Shown here in pieces: positions 1 to 8,039 of a DNA stretch of 64,000 nucleotides (position 1 is the stretch's first letter; each line of letters starts with the position of its first letter). Below the pieces are notes generated by a model, which did not search any database, was not told where the DNA came from, and was given only the letters and a program-made list of their open reading frames with translations. The translations under genes and the position numbers were made by a program. The DNA comes from CAIKZZ01 sp037443765 (GTDB lineage: Bacteria; Pseudomonadota; Gammaproteobacteria; Steroidobacterales; Steroidobacteraceae). Where the stretch lies: contig JBBINS010000001.1 in NCBI GenBank assembly GCA_037443765.1, positions 1 to 64,000 on the forward strand, in the 5' to 3' direction.

Positions 1-353
1 CGCGCGTGCTCGCGGCCGCCGACGTCGCCGCGACGCTCGCCCGCGGTGCGCCGACCGAGCGGCCGGCGACGATGCCACCGCGCTTCGCGGTCGGGCAGCG
101 CGTCCGCACCAGCGCGGGGCGCCCGCCGCACCATACGCGGCTGCCGGGCTACGCCCGCGGCAAGTGCGGCCGCATCGAGCGCATCCTCGGTGTCCACGTG
201 TTTGCGGATGCGCATGCGCAGGGACACGGCGAGCAGCCGCGGTGGCTCTACACCGTGGCCTTCACCGAGGAGGAGCTCTGGGGCGCGCGCCCCGCGCATC
301 AGGGGCTCACGCTCGCGTTCGACGCGTGGGACCCGTACCTGGAGCCGGCATGA
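1..353 (+). CDS. nthB: Nitrile hydratase beta subunit, C-terminal part (5' end outside window)
   Basis: The reading frame is open to the left edge, so only about the last 117 residues are present; the family is usually about 200-230 residues. The visible part is the SH3-like barrel typical of the beta subunit: a P-R-F-x-V-G-Q-R-V-R start, the stretch H-H-T-R-L-P-G-Y-A-R-G-K-C-G near residue 45, and a W-D-P-Y-L-E-P end. The beta subunit pairs with the metal-binding alpha subunit to hydrate nitriles to amides in the cytoplasm. The stop codon overlaps the start of the accessory gene by 4 bp, which supports the call. The alpha gene is presumably just left of the window. Confidence 0.85.
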   Translation, partial: RVLAAADVAATLARGAPTERPATMPPRFAVGQRVRTSAGRPPHHTRLPGYARGKCGRIERILGVHVFADAHAQGHGEQPRWLYTVAFTEEELWGARPAHQGLTLAFDAWDPYLEPA

Positions 354-715
354 GCGTCGCGCCGCTCGCGCTGCCGGGGCTGCCGCGCGACGCCGACGGG
401 CCGGTGTTCCGCGAGCCGTGGGAGGCGCAGGCGTTCGCGATGGCGCTCGCCCTCCACGAGCGAGGCCTCTTCACGTGGAGCGAGTGGGCCACGGCGCTTG
501 CCGAGGAGATCGCCGCCGCGCAGCGCCGCGGCGATGCGGATCGCGGCGACACCTACTATCACCACTGGCTCGCGACGCTCGAACGGCTGGTCGCCGCCAA
601 GGGCGCGAGCTCCGGCGTCGAGCTCGAGCGCTACCGGCAGGGCTGGGACCGCGCGGCCGCGCGCACCCCGCATGGCCAGCCGATCGAGCTTCGCCCGGGG
701 GACCTCGACGGCTGA
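350..715 (+). CDS. Nitrile hydratase accessory (activator) protein
   Basis: This 121-residue protein starts at the ATG overlapping the nthB stop (ATGA). It resembles the small NHase accessory family that shares sequence with the beta-subunit N-terminal region: F-R-E-P-W-E-A-Q-A-F-A near residue 20, a F-T-W-S-E-W segment near residue 41 and a Y-Y-H-H-W-L segment near residue 66. Proteins of this kind act as chaperones that deliver the cobalt or iron site to the alpha subunit. The 4-bp coupling to nthB indicates co-translation. It could be read as an N-terminal beta-subunit fragment, but its position after a complete beta C-terminus argues for the accessory protein. Confidence 0.8.
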   Translation: MSVAPLALPGLPRDADGPVFREPWEAQAFAMALALHERGLFTWSEWATALAEEIAAAQRRGDADRGDTYYHHWLATLERLVAAKGASSGVELERYRQGWDRAAARTPHGQPIELRPGDLDG

Positions 716-727
716 GCGCGTCGCCCG

Positions 728-1198
728 CTAGCGCAGGTGCCCGAGCGGAAGCCGGGTCGAGCGCTTCATCGTCTCGAGCGCGAGGCTCGACTCCACATCG
801 CGCACGCACGGGATCCTGAGCAGCCGCTTCAATACGATGTCGCTCAACGACTCGAGGTCGGGTACCAGCACCTGCAGCATGAAGTCGTGCTCGCCGGTCG
901 TCGCGTAGCAGCTGACCACCTCGTCGATGGCCTCGAGCGCCTCGCGGAACTCGGAGACGTTCTCGTCCGTGTGGCGCTCGAGCTTCACCTGCACGAAGGC
1001 ACGCACCTTCAGGCCGAGCCGCGCCGGGTCGATCGCCGCCGCGTAGCCCTGAATGATCCCGGCCTGCTCGAGCTGGTGGATGCGCCGCGCGCACGGGGTC
1101 GCCGACAGCCCGACGCGCTCGGCGAGCTCGACCACCGGGCGGCGCCCGTCCTGCTGCAGTTCGGCGAGGAGCCGTACATCGATCGAATCGAGCTTCAT
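728..1198 (-). CDS. bkdR: Lrp/AsnC-family regulator, probably BkdR-like
   Basis: At 156 residues this is the normal Lrp length. An N-terminal helix-turn-helix covers about residues 1-60 (start M-K-L-D-S-I-D-V-R-L-L, recognition segment G-L-S-A-T-P-C-A-R-R-I). A RAM effector domain follows, with the typical stretch C-Y-A-T-T-G-E-H-D-F-M-L-Q-V near residue 100. It is transcribed away from the 2-oxoacid dehydrogenase genes beginning at 1343. In Pseudomonas, BkdR is an Lrp-family activator placed in just this way, responding to branched-chain amino acids. The BkdR role here is inferred from that context; the Lrp family call is firm. Confidence 0.85.
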   Translation of the reverse strand: MKLDSIDVRLLAELQQDGRRPVVELAERVGLSATPCARRIHQLEQAGIIQGYAAAIDPARLGLKVRAFVQVKLERHTDENVSEFREALEAIDEVVSCYATTGEHDFMLQVLVPDLESLSDIVLKRLLRIPCVRDVESSLALETMKRSTRLPLGHLR

Positions 1199-1222
1199 TG
1201 GCGCAAAGCTCCAAAGAAACGC

Positions 1223-1239
1223 CTAAGAATAGATCTTAG
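1223..1239. promoter_or_regulatory. Candidate Lrp-type operator between bkdR and the E1 gene
   Basis: A perfect 6-bp inverted repeat CTAAGA / TCTTAG is separated by 5 bp and sits 25 bp upstream of the regulator start, inside the only AT-richer patch of the divergent region. Lrp proteins bind short AT-centred palindromes near their own gene, so this is a reasonable site for autoregulation and control of the dehydrogenase operon. No well-spaced -35/-10 pair was found for the E1 gene, which is compatible with an activator-dependent promoter. Confidence 0.4.
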
Positions 1240-1342
1240 CACCCAAAACAGGTGACTGCAGGACGCAGATTGGCTATTTCCGCTCCGGGAAGGTCCCTAC
1301 GATGATTCCCGGAGCGCCTTCGCGCCGCAGGAGCCGCGACCG

Positions 1343-3442
1343 ATGAATGCGATCCCCTCGATCGTCAGCCGCGCGGCCGCCGCCGCGCCCGTCAACTGGC
1401 GCCGGGTCGTCGCCTCGGTACTGCGCTCCCGAGCACTCGACGAGCTCGAGGAAATGCGCCTCCTGCCGGCCCGCAAGGTGCTGTACCAGTTCGCGGCGCG
1501 CGGTCACGACGTCACGCAGGCCCTGCTCGCCGAGTTCCTGTGCGGCGAGCGCGACTCGGTGGCCGTGTACTACCGCTCGCGCCCCCTCGTGCTGTCGCTC
1601 GGACTCGCACTCGACGACGCGCTCGCCTCGACGATGATGCGGGCCGGCAGCATGAGCGAGGGCCGCGACATCGGCGTCGTCTTCAACCTGCCGCGCCGCG
1701 AGGGCGTGTCCGTGCTGCCCGCCTGCGGCGGTGTCGGCGCGCAGTACACACCGGCCATCGGCTGGGCGCAGGCGCTCGAGTACCGCGCGCGCCAGCTCGG
1801 CGACCGCCCCGCGGCCGGCAGCATCGCCGTGGTGCACGGCGGCGACGCCTCGACGGCGACGAACGGCTTCTGGGCCGCGCTCAACATCGCGACGACGCAG
1901 CAGCTGCCGATCCTGTTCTTCATCGAGGACAACGGCTACGGCATCTCGGTGCACTCGGACGTGCAGACGCCGGGCGGCAACATTGCCGCCAATCTCGCCT
2001 CGTTCCGCGGCCTCACGGTGCTCGACGGCGACGGCGCGAATCCGGCCCAGGCGGTCCGCCTGATCGGCGAAGCCGTCGCGCGCGTCCGCGGCCAGCGGCA
2101 ACCCGTGTTCCTGCGCCTCACCGTGCCGCGGCTGTGCGGGCACTCGGGACAGGACACGCAGACCTACAAGACGGCCGAGGAGATCGCGCACGAGCGCGCG
2201 CGGGATCCGCTGCGGGCGCTGCACGAGTACCTGGTGCCGCGGCTGCTGTCGGAGGCGGACTGGCGCGGTCTCGAGACGGACGCGCGCGCCGAGGTCGAGG
2301 CGGCGCTCGCGCGCGTCGAAGCGCGTCCTGAGCCCGACCCGGCGAGCGTCACGCGCTTCGCGTTCACGGAGGTCGCGCCGGACGGGGAGCCGCTGCTGCA
2401 GGCGCAGGGCGGCATGCGCGCCGACGGCGTCGTACCGTCCGCGGGCACGCCGACCGCGCGGCCCGAGGGCCCGCGGATCAACATGCTGACGGCGATCCGG
2501 CGCACGCTCGAGCTCGAGCTCGCGGTCAACCCCCGCGTCGTCGTGTTCGGCGAGGACGTCGGCCGCAAGGGCGGCGTGCATGCCGCGACGCTCGGCCTGC
2601 AGGACAAGTTCGGCGCCGGGCGCGTGTTCGACACGAGCCTGTCGGAAGAGGGCATCATCGGCCGCGCGGTCGGCTTGGCGCTCGCGGGGCTCGTGCCGGT
2701 GCCCGAGATCCAGTTCCGCAAATACGCCGATCCCGCCGCCGAGCAGCTCAACGACTGCGGAACGATGCGCTGGCGCACCGCCAACCGCTTTGCCGCGCCG
2801 ATGGTCGTGCGCATGCCGGGTGGCTTCTTCAAGTGCGGAGATCCGTGGCACAGCCAGTCGAACGAGGTGCAGTTCGCGCACGCGATCGGCTGGCGCGTCG
2901 CGATGCCCTCGAACGCCGAGGACGCGGTGGGGCTGCTGCGCTCGGCGCTGCGCGGCAACGACCCGACGATCTTCTTCGAGCATCGGGCGATGCTCGACGG
3001 GGCGTGGGCGCGCCGGCCGTACCCGGGCGACGAGTTCGTGATGCCGTTCGGCAAGGCCCGCGTCCTGCGCGACGGCGAGGCGCTGACCGTGGTCAGCTGG
3101 GGCGCGATGGTCGAACGCTGCGAGCAGGCGGTGACCGCGGCCGGAGTCGACGCCGAGCTCATCGACCTCAGGACGCTGTCGCCGTGGGACCGCGAGGCGG
3201 TGCTCGCCTCCGTGCGCAAGACGCGCCGCTGCCTGATCGTCCACGAGGACAACGGTACCGCGGGCTTCGGCGCCGAGATCGCCGCGGTGCTCGCCAAGGA
3301 GGCCTTCTTCGATCTCGACGCGCCGATCGAGCGCATGACGATGCCCGACGTGCCGAGCCCGCACAGCCCACTCCTGCTCGACGCGGTCGTGCCGAGCGTC
3401 GCCCGCCTCGCCGAGGCCATGCGCACGCTGGTCGCGGTCTAG
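1343..3442 (+). CDS. 2-oxoisovalerate dehydrogenase E1, fused alpha-beta subunits
   Basis: This 699-residue protein decarboxylates 2-oxo acids from Val, Leu and Ile and passes the acyl group to the lipoyl arm of E2. The alpha half (to about residue 375) carries the thiamine-diphosphate motif H-G-G-D-A-S-T-A-T-N followed by F-I-E-D-N-G-Y-G-I-S. The beta half (from about residue 378, I-N-M-L-T-A-I-R) has F-G-E-D-V-G-R-K-G-G-V and F-D-T-S-L-S-E-E-G-I. In most bacteria alpha and beta are separate genes; here they are one continuous frame joined by a Pro/Gly-rich linker. A CAGGAG ribosome-binding site lies 10 bp before the ATG. The E2 gene follows after 3 bp. Confidence 0.9.
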   Translation: MNAIPSIVSRAAAAAPVNWRRVVASVLRSRALDELEEMRLLPARKVLYQFAARGHDVTQALLAEFLCGERDSVAVYYRSRPLVLSLGLALDDALASTMMRAGSMSEGRDIGVVFNLPRREGVSVLPACGGVGAQYTPAIGWAQALEYRARQLGDRPAAGSIAVVHGGDASTATNGFWAALNIATTQQLPILFFIEDNGYGISVHSDVQTPGGNIAANLASFRGLTVLDGDGANPAQAVRLIGEAVARVRGQRQPVFLRLTVPRLCGHSGQDTQTYKTAEEIAHERARDPLRALHEYLVPRLLSEADWRGLETDARAEVEAALARVEARPEPDPASVTRFAFTEVAPDGEPLLQAQGGMRADGVVPSAGTPTARPEGPRINMLTAIRRTLELELAVNPRVVVFGEDVGRKGGVHAATLGLQDKFGAGRVFDTSLSEEGIIGRAVGLALAGLVPVPEIQFRKYADPAAEQLNDCGTMRWRTANRFAAPMVVRMPGGFFKCGDPWHSQSNEVQFAHAIGWRVAMPSNAEDAVGLLRSALRGNDPTIFFEHRAMLDGAWARRPYPGDEFVMPFGKARVLRDGEALTVVSWGAMVERCEQAVTAAGVDAELIDLRTLSPWDREAVLASVRKTRRCLIVHEDNGTAGFGAEIAAVLAKEAFFDLDAPIERMTMPDVPSPHSPLLLDAVVPSVARLAEAMRTLVAV

Positions 3443-3445
3443 CCG

Positions 3446-4642
3446 ATGAGCGCCTGGACCGACGTGCGCGCGCCGGACGAGCACTCCGAGGGCACCCGCT
3501 CGCAGGTGTTGCGCTGGCTCAAGAAGATCGGCGAGCCGGTCGCGGCGAACGAGCCGCTGCTCGAGCTCGAGACCGACAAGGTCACCGTCGAGATCTCGTC
3601 GCCCGTGTCGGGCGTTCTGCGGGAGATCGCCAAGCGCGAGCAGGACCCGGTGACGCCGAGCGAGCTGCTCGGTCGCATCGAGCCGCAGGCGGCGGCGCCC
3701 GTCGCCGCGCCCGCGGAGCCGACGGGCGCCGCGCCCGGGCCCGTCGTCGCCGCGGCCCAGGCGCCACGCTTTCGCGGACTCAGCCCGTCGGTGCGCCGGC
3801 TGCTCGCCGAGCACGCGCTCGATCCTGCGGCGCTCGCCGGCAGCGGCCTCGGCGGTCGCATCACGGCCAACGACGTGCTGCGCCACGTCGGCGCGGCGGC
3901 GGGCGCGCAACCGGTGCGCGCCGCCGGGCCTGCCGCGAACGCGTCCGGCCGGCTCGTGCCGCACTCGCCGATGCGGCGCCGCATCGCCGAACGGATGGTC
4001 GAGAGTCTGCTGCACACCGCGCCGCACGTGACCACGGTGTTCGAGGCGGACCTCGGCGCCGTGCTCGCGCACCGCGCCCGGCACCGCGCAGACTTCGAGC
4101 GCCGCGGCGCGCCGCTGACGCTGACGGCCTATTTCCTCGCCGCGTGCGTCGATGCGGTGCGCGCCGTGCCCGAGGCGAACGCCCGCTGGACCGATGCGGC
4201 CGTGGAGCTGTACGACCGGCTCGACGCCGGCGTCGCCATTGCGCTCGGCGAGCGGGGCCTGATCGTGCCGGTGGTGCGGGACGTGGCGTCGCTCGATCTG
4301 TTCGGGATCGCGCGCGAGCTCGCCGACCTGACCGGCCGGGCCCGCGCCGACAGGCTGACGCCCGCCGATGTCCGCGGCGGCACGTTCACGATCTCGAACC
4401 ACGGCGTGAGCGGCAGCCTGATCGCGACGCCGATCATCATCAACCAGCCGCAGTCCGCGATCCTCGGCGTCGGCAAGCTCGAGAAGCGCGTCGTCGTCGT
4501 CAGTCGCGACGGCGAGGACGTGATCGCGATCCGGCCGCGATGCTACGTCACACTGACGCTCGATCACCGGGTGATGGACGGCGAGCGCGCGAACCGCTTC
4601 CTCGACGTCTTCGTCACGCGTCTCGAGGGTTGGTCCGGCTAG
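3446..4642 (+). CDS. 2-oxoacid dehydrogenase E2, lipoamide acyltransferase
   Basis: This 398-residue protein has the E2 order: one lipoyl domain (residues about 1-80, lipoylated Lys at about 45 in E-T-D-K-V-T-V-E), an Ala/Pro linker, a peripheral-subunit-binding domain (about 108-148, S-P-S-V-R-R-L-L-A-E, ending G-G-R-I-T-A-N-D-V-L), and the acyltransferase domain with catalytic D-H-R-V-M-D-G near residue 373. It transfers the acyl group from E1 to CoA. Gene order and the alpha-beta E1 partner favour the branched-chain complex over the pyruvate complex. No E3 (lipoamide dehydrogenase) gene is in the window, so E3 must be shared from elsewhere. Confidence 0.88.
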   Translation: MSAWTDVRAPDEHSEGTRSQVLRWLKKIGEPVAANEPLLELETDKVTVEISSPVSGVLREIAKREQDPVTPSELLGRIEPQAAAPVAAPAEPTGAAPGPVVAAAQAPRFRGLSPSVRRLLAEHALDPAALAGSGLGGRITANDVLRHVGAAAGAQPVRAAGPAANASGRLVPHSPMRRRIAERMVESLLHTAPHVTTVFEADLGAVLAHRARHRADFERRGAPLTLTAYFLAACVDAVRAVPEANARWTDAAVELYDRLDAGVAIALGERGLIVPVVRDVASLDLFGIARELADLTGRARADRLTPADVRGGTFTISNHGVSGSLIATPIIINQPQSAILGVGKLEKRVVVVSRDGEDVIAIRPRCYVTLTLDHRVMDGERANRFLDVFVTRLEGWSG

Positions 4643-4672
4643 CCGGCGCCGTTCGGCGGTCCCGGGCGGGCC

Positions 4673-5581
4673 CTACTGAGCCTGCTGCCGTTCGTACTCG
4701 CGGTGCTTCATTGCGAGGTAAGTCGCGCGATCCACCTCGTGCAGCTGGCGCGGGTAGCGCTCGGTCGCGCCGTACCATCGCTCGAGGCTCTGCTCGAAGC
4801 GCTGCGGCGGCGGCGTCGCGAGCGTCGCGAGATGGGCGTCGATCGCGAGGAAGTAACGCATCGTGTTGCGCTCGACGACGCCGCGCACGCCGCCGATGTA
4901 ACGCTCCTCGTGGTCGTCCGGCGCGTCGATCCGCGTGAACCCGATCTTGCCGCTGCCGCCGGTCGCGAGGTACGCGTCCATTGCAAGGCGCGCTTCCAGC
5001 CCGAACTGGTACTGGTAGCGCAGGTGCACGAAGGACTTGCCGGCGGCGATGGCGATCGCCTCGAGCGTGAGCCGGTAGTTGGTCGTGCCGAACGGCCCCT
5101 TCGCGGACTCGAGATCGACCGCCACATAGTCGGGCGCCGTGGCGACGATCCGGTAGTCGAGCCCGAGCCGAAAGGCGTCCTGCAGAGGCTGGTCGTACTT
5201 GCGGCCGATCGCGACCGACAGCGCCGTACCGTGGTCGTGCGGCACCGGCCGGCAGTACTTGACGTTGAGGTGCAGGATCAACGCCTCGCACCAATGCGCG
5301 GGGCTCGTCACGCTCGTCGTCACCGCCGCCAGCGGGTAATCGACGACCGCCCAGATGTCGCCCCGCAGGGCGTGCGCCTCCTCGGCGGACTCGAGCAGCA
5401 GCCGCTGCTGGAGAGGGCTGTGTTCGATGCGTTCGGCGAGCGCGGCATAGCGGCCGCGCAACGCGGCCGCCGCGTCGCGGTCGGCAGGCGGCGCCGCGCC
5501 GGACCCGGCGACGCCGAGCAGCGTCGCCGCCGCGAGCAGTGCGACGACGAGCGACGGGAGGCGGGCGAGACGGTGCGTCAT
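4673..5581 (-). CDS. Secreted protein of unknown function
   Basis: A 302-residue protein whose chosen ATG is followed by a clear signal peptide (T-H-R-L-A-R, then a hydrophobic L-V-V-A-L-L-A-A-A-T-L-L-G-V-A and an Ala-rich cleavage region near residue 30). The mature part is mixed alpha/beta with an H-W-C-E-A-L-I-L-H segment near residue 105 and many aromatic residues. I do not recognise the family. An upstream in-frame extension would overlap the next gene and would lack the signal peptide at the N-terminus. It lies 29 bp downstream of the beta-lactamase-like gene on the same strand, so the two are probably co-transcribed and both act outside the cytoplasm. Confidence 0.65.
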   Translation of the reverse strand: MTHRLARLPSLVVALLAAATLLGVAGSGAAPPADRDAAAALRGRYAALAERIEHSPLQQRLLLESAEEAHALRGDIWAVVDYPLAAVTTSVTSPAHWCEALILHLNVKYCRPVPHDHGTALSVAIGRKYDQPLQDAFRLGLDYRIVATAPDYVAVDLESAKGPFGTTNYRLTLEAIAIAAGKSFVHLRYQYQFGLEARLAMDAYLATGGSGKIGFTRIDAPDDHEERYIGGVRGVVERNTMRYFLAIDAHLATLATPPPQRFEQSLERWYGATERYPRQLHEVDRATYLAMKHREYERQQAQ

Positions 5582-5610
5582 CGGGCATGCCACGCGGACG
5601 AGCGCCACGA

Positions 5611-6894
5611 TCAGCCTGGGTGGGCCAGCAGGTGGCGCGCGATCGCGTGGTAGGCGGGCAGCGAGGTCGGGTCGAGGTTGACGTTGCTCGCAAGCGGGTG
5701 AGACGCGAAGCGCGCGATCACCATTTCCGCCTTCGGGTCGACGTAGATGGCCTGGCCGTGGATCCCCCGGGCCGTGTAGGCCCCGTGCTCGTTGTGCGAC
5801 AGCCACCACTGGTGGTGGTAGCTCCAGCCGGGAAGCGTCGCGTAGCCGGCGCGCGCGAAAGCCTCGCGGCTGCCGCCGCGGCGCAGCTCCGCGACGACGC
5901 TCGCCGGCACGATCTGGCGGCCGCCGCTAGCGCCGTCGAGGCGCAGCATCTCGCCGAAACGCGCGAGGTCGCGCAGCCGGGCGTTGAGCGCGACCGCGAC
6001 GAGCGGAGTGCCGATGGAGTCGACCTGCAGGTACGCGTCGTCCTCGGCGCCGAGCACGCTCCAGATCCGCTCGCGCAGCACCTCGTGCGGCGGCGACTGC
6101 GTCACGCGCGCGATGATCCAGCCGACGACGTCGGTGTTGATCGAGCGGTACGTGAACGCCGGGCCATGCTCGCCGGCCTTCGCGATGGTCGCCAGGTATT
6201 GGTACGTGGAGCGCGCCCCGGTGTAGCCGGGGCCGCGCGGCCCGAGGCCCGTCGCGCGCGCGTAGTCGGCGAAGTCCGACGTCGGGTCGCTGTACACCTC
6301 GGTGTGCCTGAGCCCCGTGGTCATGTCGAGTACCTGCGCCACGGTCGCGTCGCCGAAGCCGCTGCCGGCGAGCTCGGGGAGGTAGTGACGGACCGCAGCG
6401 GCGGCGTCGAGCGCCCCCTCGGCCACGAGAGTCGCGGCGATGATCCCGAAGAAGGACTTCGTCACGGAGAAGGCGATGTGCGGGCGCTCCGGCGTCAGCG
6501 CGCCGAAGTAGCGCTCGTAAACGATGCGGCCGCGATGCAGGACGACGATGCCGTCCGTGTAGTTCGCGCCGAGCGTTTCCGCCCAGCTCATCTGGCGCGT
6601 GCCGCCGAGCGGCGTGAGGCGCACCGCGTCGAGGTCGTCACGCTCGGCCCGCGGCAGCGGGGCCGCGGCGGTCGCGCCGCGCGGCACGTTGACCGTCGGC
6701 ACCAGCTCGCGCCAGTGCGAGAAGCTCCAGCGCCACATCGGGAAGCGCAGGAAGCTGCCGTCGTCGTAGCGGACGATCCTGTCGGGCGGCGGCGGCGAGC
6801 CCACCATCCAGCCCATGGCCACCGGATCGCTCGCCCCGGCGTCGGCGAACGCGGGTTCGACACTCGGGGAGGCCGCCGGTGGGGTCGTCGTCAT
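5611..6894 (-). CDS. Serine hydrolase, beta-lactamase / class C family
   Basis: This 427-residue protein has the S-x-x-K nucleophile motif in F-S-V-T-K-S-F-F-G (around residue 142) and the general layout of class C beta-lactamase-related esterases and peptidases (downstream Y-R-S-I-N-T-D box, later H-G-Q-A-I-Y-V-D in place of the KTG motif). No convincing Sec signal is seen at the chosen start. Relatives include 6-aminohexanoate-dimer hydrolases and esterases; the substrate cannot be told from sequence. It is upstream of, and probably co-transcribed with, the secreted unknown protein. Confidence 0.8.
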   Translation of the reverse strand: MTTTPPAASPSVEPAFADAGASDPVAMGWMVGSPPPPDRIVRYDDGSFLRFPMWRWSFSHWRELVPTVNVPRGATAAAPLPRAERDDLDAVRLTPLGGTRQMSWAETLGANYTDGIVVLHRGRIVYERYFGALTPERPHIAFSVTKSFFGIIAATLVAEGALDAAAAVRHYLPELAGSGFGDATVAQVLDMTTGLRHTEVYSDPTSDFADYARATGLGPRGPGYTGARSTYQYLATIAKAGEHGPAFTYRSINTDVVGWIIARVTQSPPHEVLRERIWSVLGAEDDAYLQVDSIGTPLVAVALNARLRDLARFGEMLRLDGASGGRQIVPASVVAELRRGGSREAFARAGYATLPGWSYHHQWWLSHNEHGAYTARGIHGQAIYVDPKAEMVIARFASHPLASNVNLDPTSLPAYHAIARHLLAHPG

Positions 6895-7011
6895 GGCCGC
6901 TGTCCGGGTCGTTGGGAGGTTCGACGCGCCGCCCCGCCGCCGTACCGGCGGGGTGGCCGGATCGAGCCTATGGTACGCGCGCGATCGCCGGCAAGCTGCC
7001 GGCGAGGACGG

Positions 7012-7929
7012 TCAGGCGCGCGGCAGGCCCGCGAAGCGCCGGTAGACCGCAGCTTCCGGGGCCGGCAGCGGGCCGTCGAGACGGGCTGCGACGTCCGACA
7101 GGTGCCGCTCGGCGGCGGGGAACAGCCGTTCGTAGAGCGTCCGGCAGACCTCGTAGGCCGTGTGGCCCGGCCAGTCGACCGGCAGTAGCGACGGGGGCAG
7201 CGACGGATCCCGCAGGTGGATCTTCCGGTACTCGTGGATCAGCAGCGTCCGCGCGAGGAACGCGCCGGCGGGCGCGAGCGGCTCCCGCACCTGCGGCAGG
7301 ACGGGCTCGAAGTGACGGATGAAGCGGGCGTAGCGCGTCGCGAGCTCGCGCAGGTCCCACCCTTCGTGGACCAGCCGCTGGTCGGCGGCCGCGCCGGCCG
7401 AGCGCGACTCGAGGAGGATCGGCAGGTCCGCGAGGCCGCCGACGCCAAGGTGCTCGCGTGTCTCGCCCGGCGTGAGCGTCGGATGGGCGAGCAGGCCCGG
7501 CTCGAGTTCGCCGAAGCCTTCCCACCGCAGCGTCTCGCGGATCTGCCGACGCTGGGCCGCCGTCGCGCCCGGCATCAGCACGAGCGTCCAGCGTCCCGCC
7601 CATACCGGTGCCGGCCCCGCGTAGATGCGGCGCGTGGCCTCGATGAACCGCTGCCGGCCCGACGGCGACAGCCGGTATTCGCTCAGGCGGCCCAGCCGCC
7701 GGCTGGCGAGCCAGTCATCGGCCGCGAGCCGCGCGACCGACGTCCGGATCAGGCGCTCGGTTAGGCCGAACGGCGTCATCAGGCTGATCAGGGCGCCGAG
7801 CGTGATCGCGCCGCCGCGCGGCGCGATCGCGTCGCCAAACACCGTGATGATCAGTGAGCCGCCGCGCAGCGGGCGCTGCCGGCGGAAGCGCGCGACGAGG
7901 GCGGCGGTGGCATCCGTGCGGTCGTTCAT
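7012..7929 (-). CDS. paaX: PaaX-family transcriptional repressor of phenylacetate catabolism
   Basis: A 305-residue protein from the ATG preceding N-D-R-T-D-A. The PaaX family shows here as an N-terminal winged helix (G-G-S-L-I-I-T-V-F-G-D-A-I-A-P-R-G-G near residue 25, then L-T-E-R-L-I-R-T-S-V-A-R-L), the central W-x-x-V/L-M-P-G segment, and a C-terminal domain ending in Y-R-R-F-A-G-L. PaaX represses paa genes and is released by phenylacetyl-CoA. It is divergent from paaA, with an 11-bp inverted repeat between the genes. In-frame upstream starts would run into that operator, which is why the 7929 start was chosen. Confidence 0.9.
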   Translation of the reverse strand: MNDRTDATAALVARFRRQRPLRGGSLIITVFGDAIAPRGGAITLGALISLMTPFGLTERLIRTSVARLAADDWLASRRLGRLSEYRLSPSGRQRFIEATRRIYAGPAPVWAGRWTLVLMPGATAAQRRQIRETLRWEGFGELEPGLLAHPTLTPGETREHLGVGGLADLPILLESRSAGAAADQRLVHEGWDLRELATRYARFIRHFEPVLPQVREPLAPAGAFLARTLLIHEYRKIHLRDPSLPPSLLPVDWPGHTAYEVCRTLYERLFPAAERHLSDVAARLDGPLPAPEAAVYRRFAGLPRA

Positions 7930-7957
7930 GCGGCTGTGCATCAAACTTGCGTGCGAG

Positions 7958-8006
7958 GATTCTGACACAGAAATGATTGTCAGCTGCATTAACGCGTGTC
8001 AGAATC
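7958..8006. promoter_or_regulatory. PaaX operator, perfect 11-bp inverted repeat with 27-nt spacer
   Basis: GATTCTGACAC (7958-7968) and GTGTCAGAATC (7996-8006) are exact reverse complements separated by 27 nt. PaaX sites described in Escherichia coli and Pseudomonas contain TGATTC and GAATCA half-sites about 27 nt apart (from memory), so both the half-site core and the spacing resemble them. The right arm covers the predicted -10 of paaA, giving a simple occlusion mechanism. Confidence 0.8.
7977..8005 (+). promoter_or_regulatory. Predicted sigma-70 promoter of the paa operon
   Basis: TTGTCA (7977-7982) and CAGAAT (8000-8005) are 17 bp apart; five of six and four of six positions match the consensus. 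The -10 is inside the right arm of the PaaX inverted repeat. A GGGAGAGG ribosome-binding site follows about 8 bp before the paaA ATG at 8040. Confidence 0.6.
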
Positions 8007-8039
8007 TTTGCGGCTCGGATCGCGGGAGAGGGTTCCATC

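Noticed and set aside
1274..4567. A 1097-codon open frame on the minus strand opposite the E1 and E2 genes
   Set aside because: It is a His/Arg/Gly-rich shadow of the real genes, caused by high GC in third positions; it has no recognisable domain, and the plus-strand genes are clearly conserved families.
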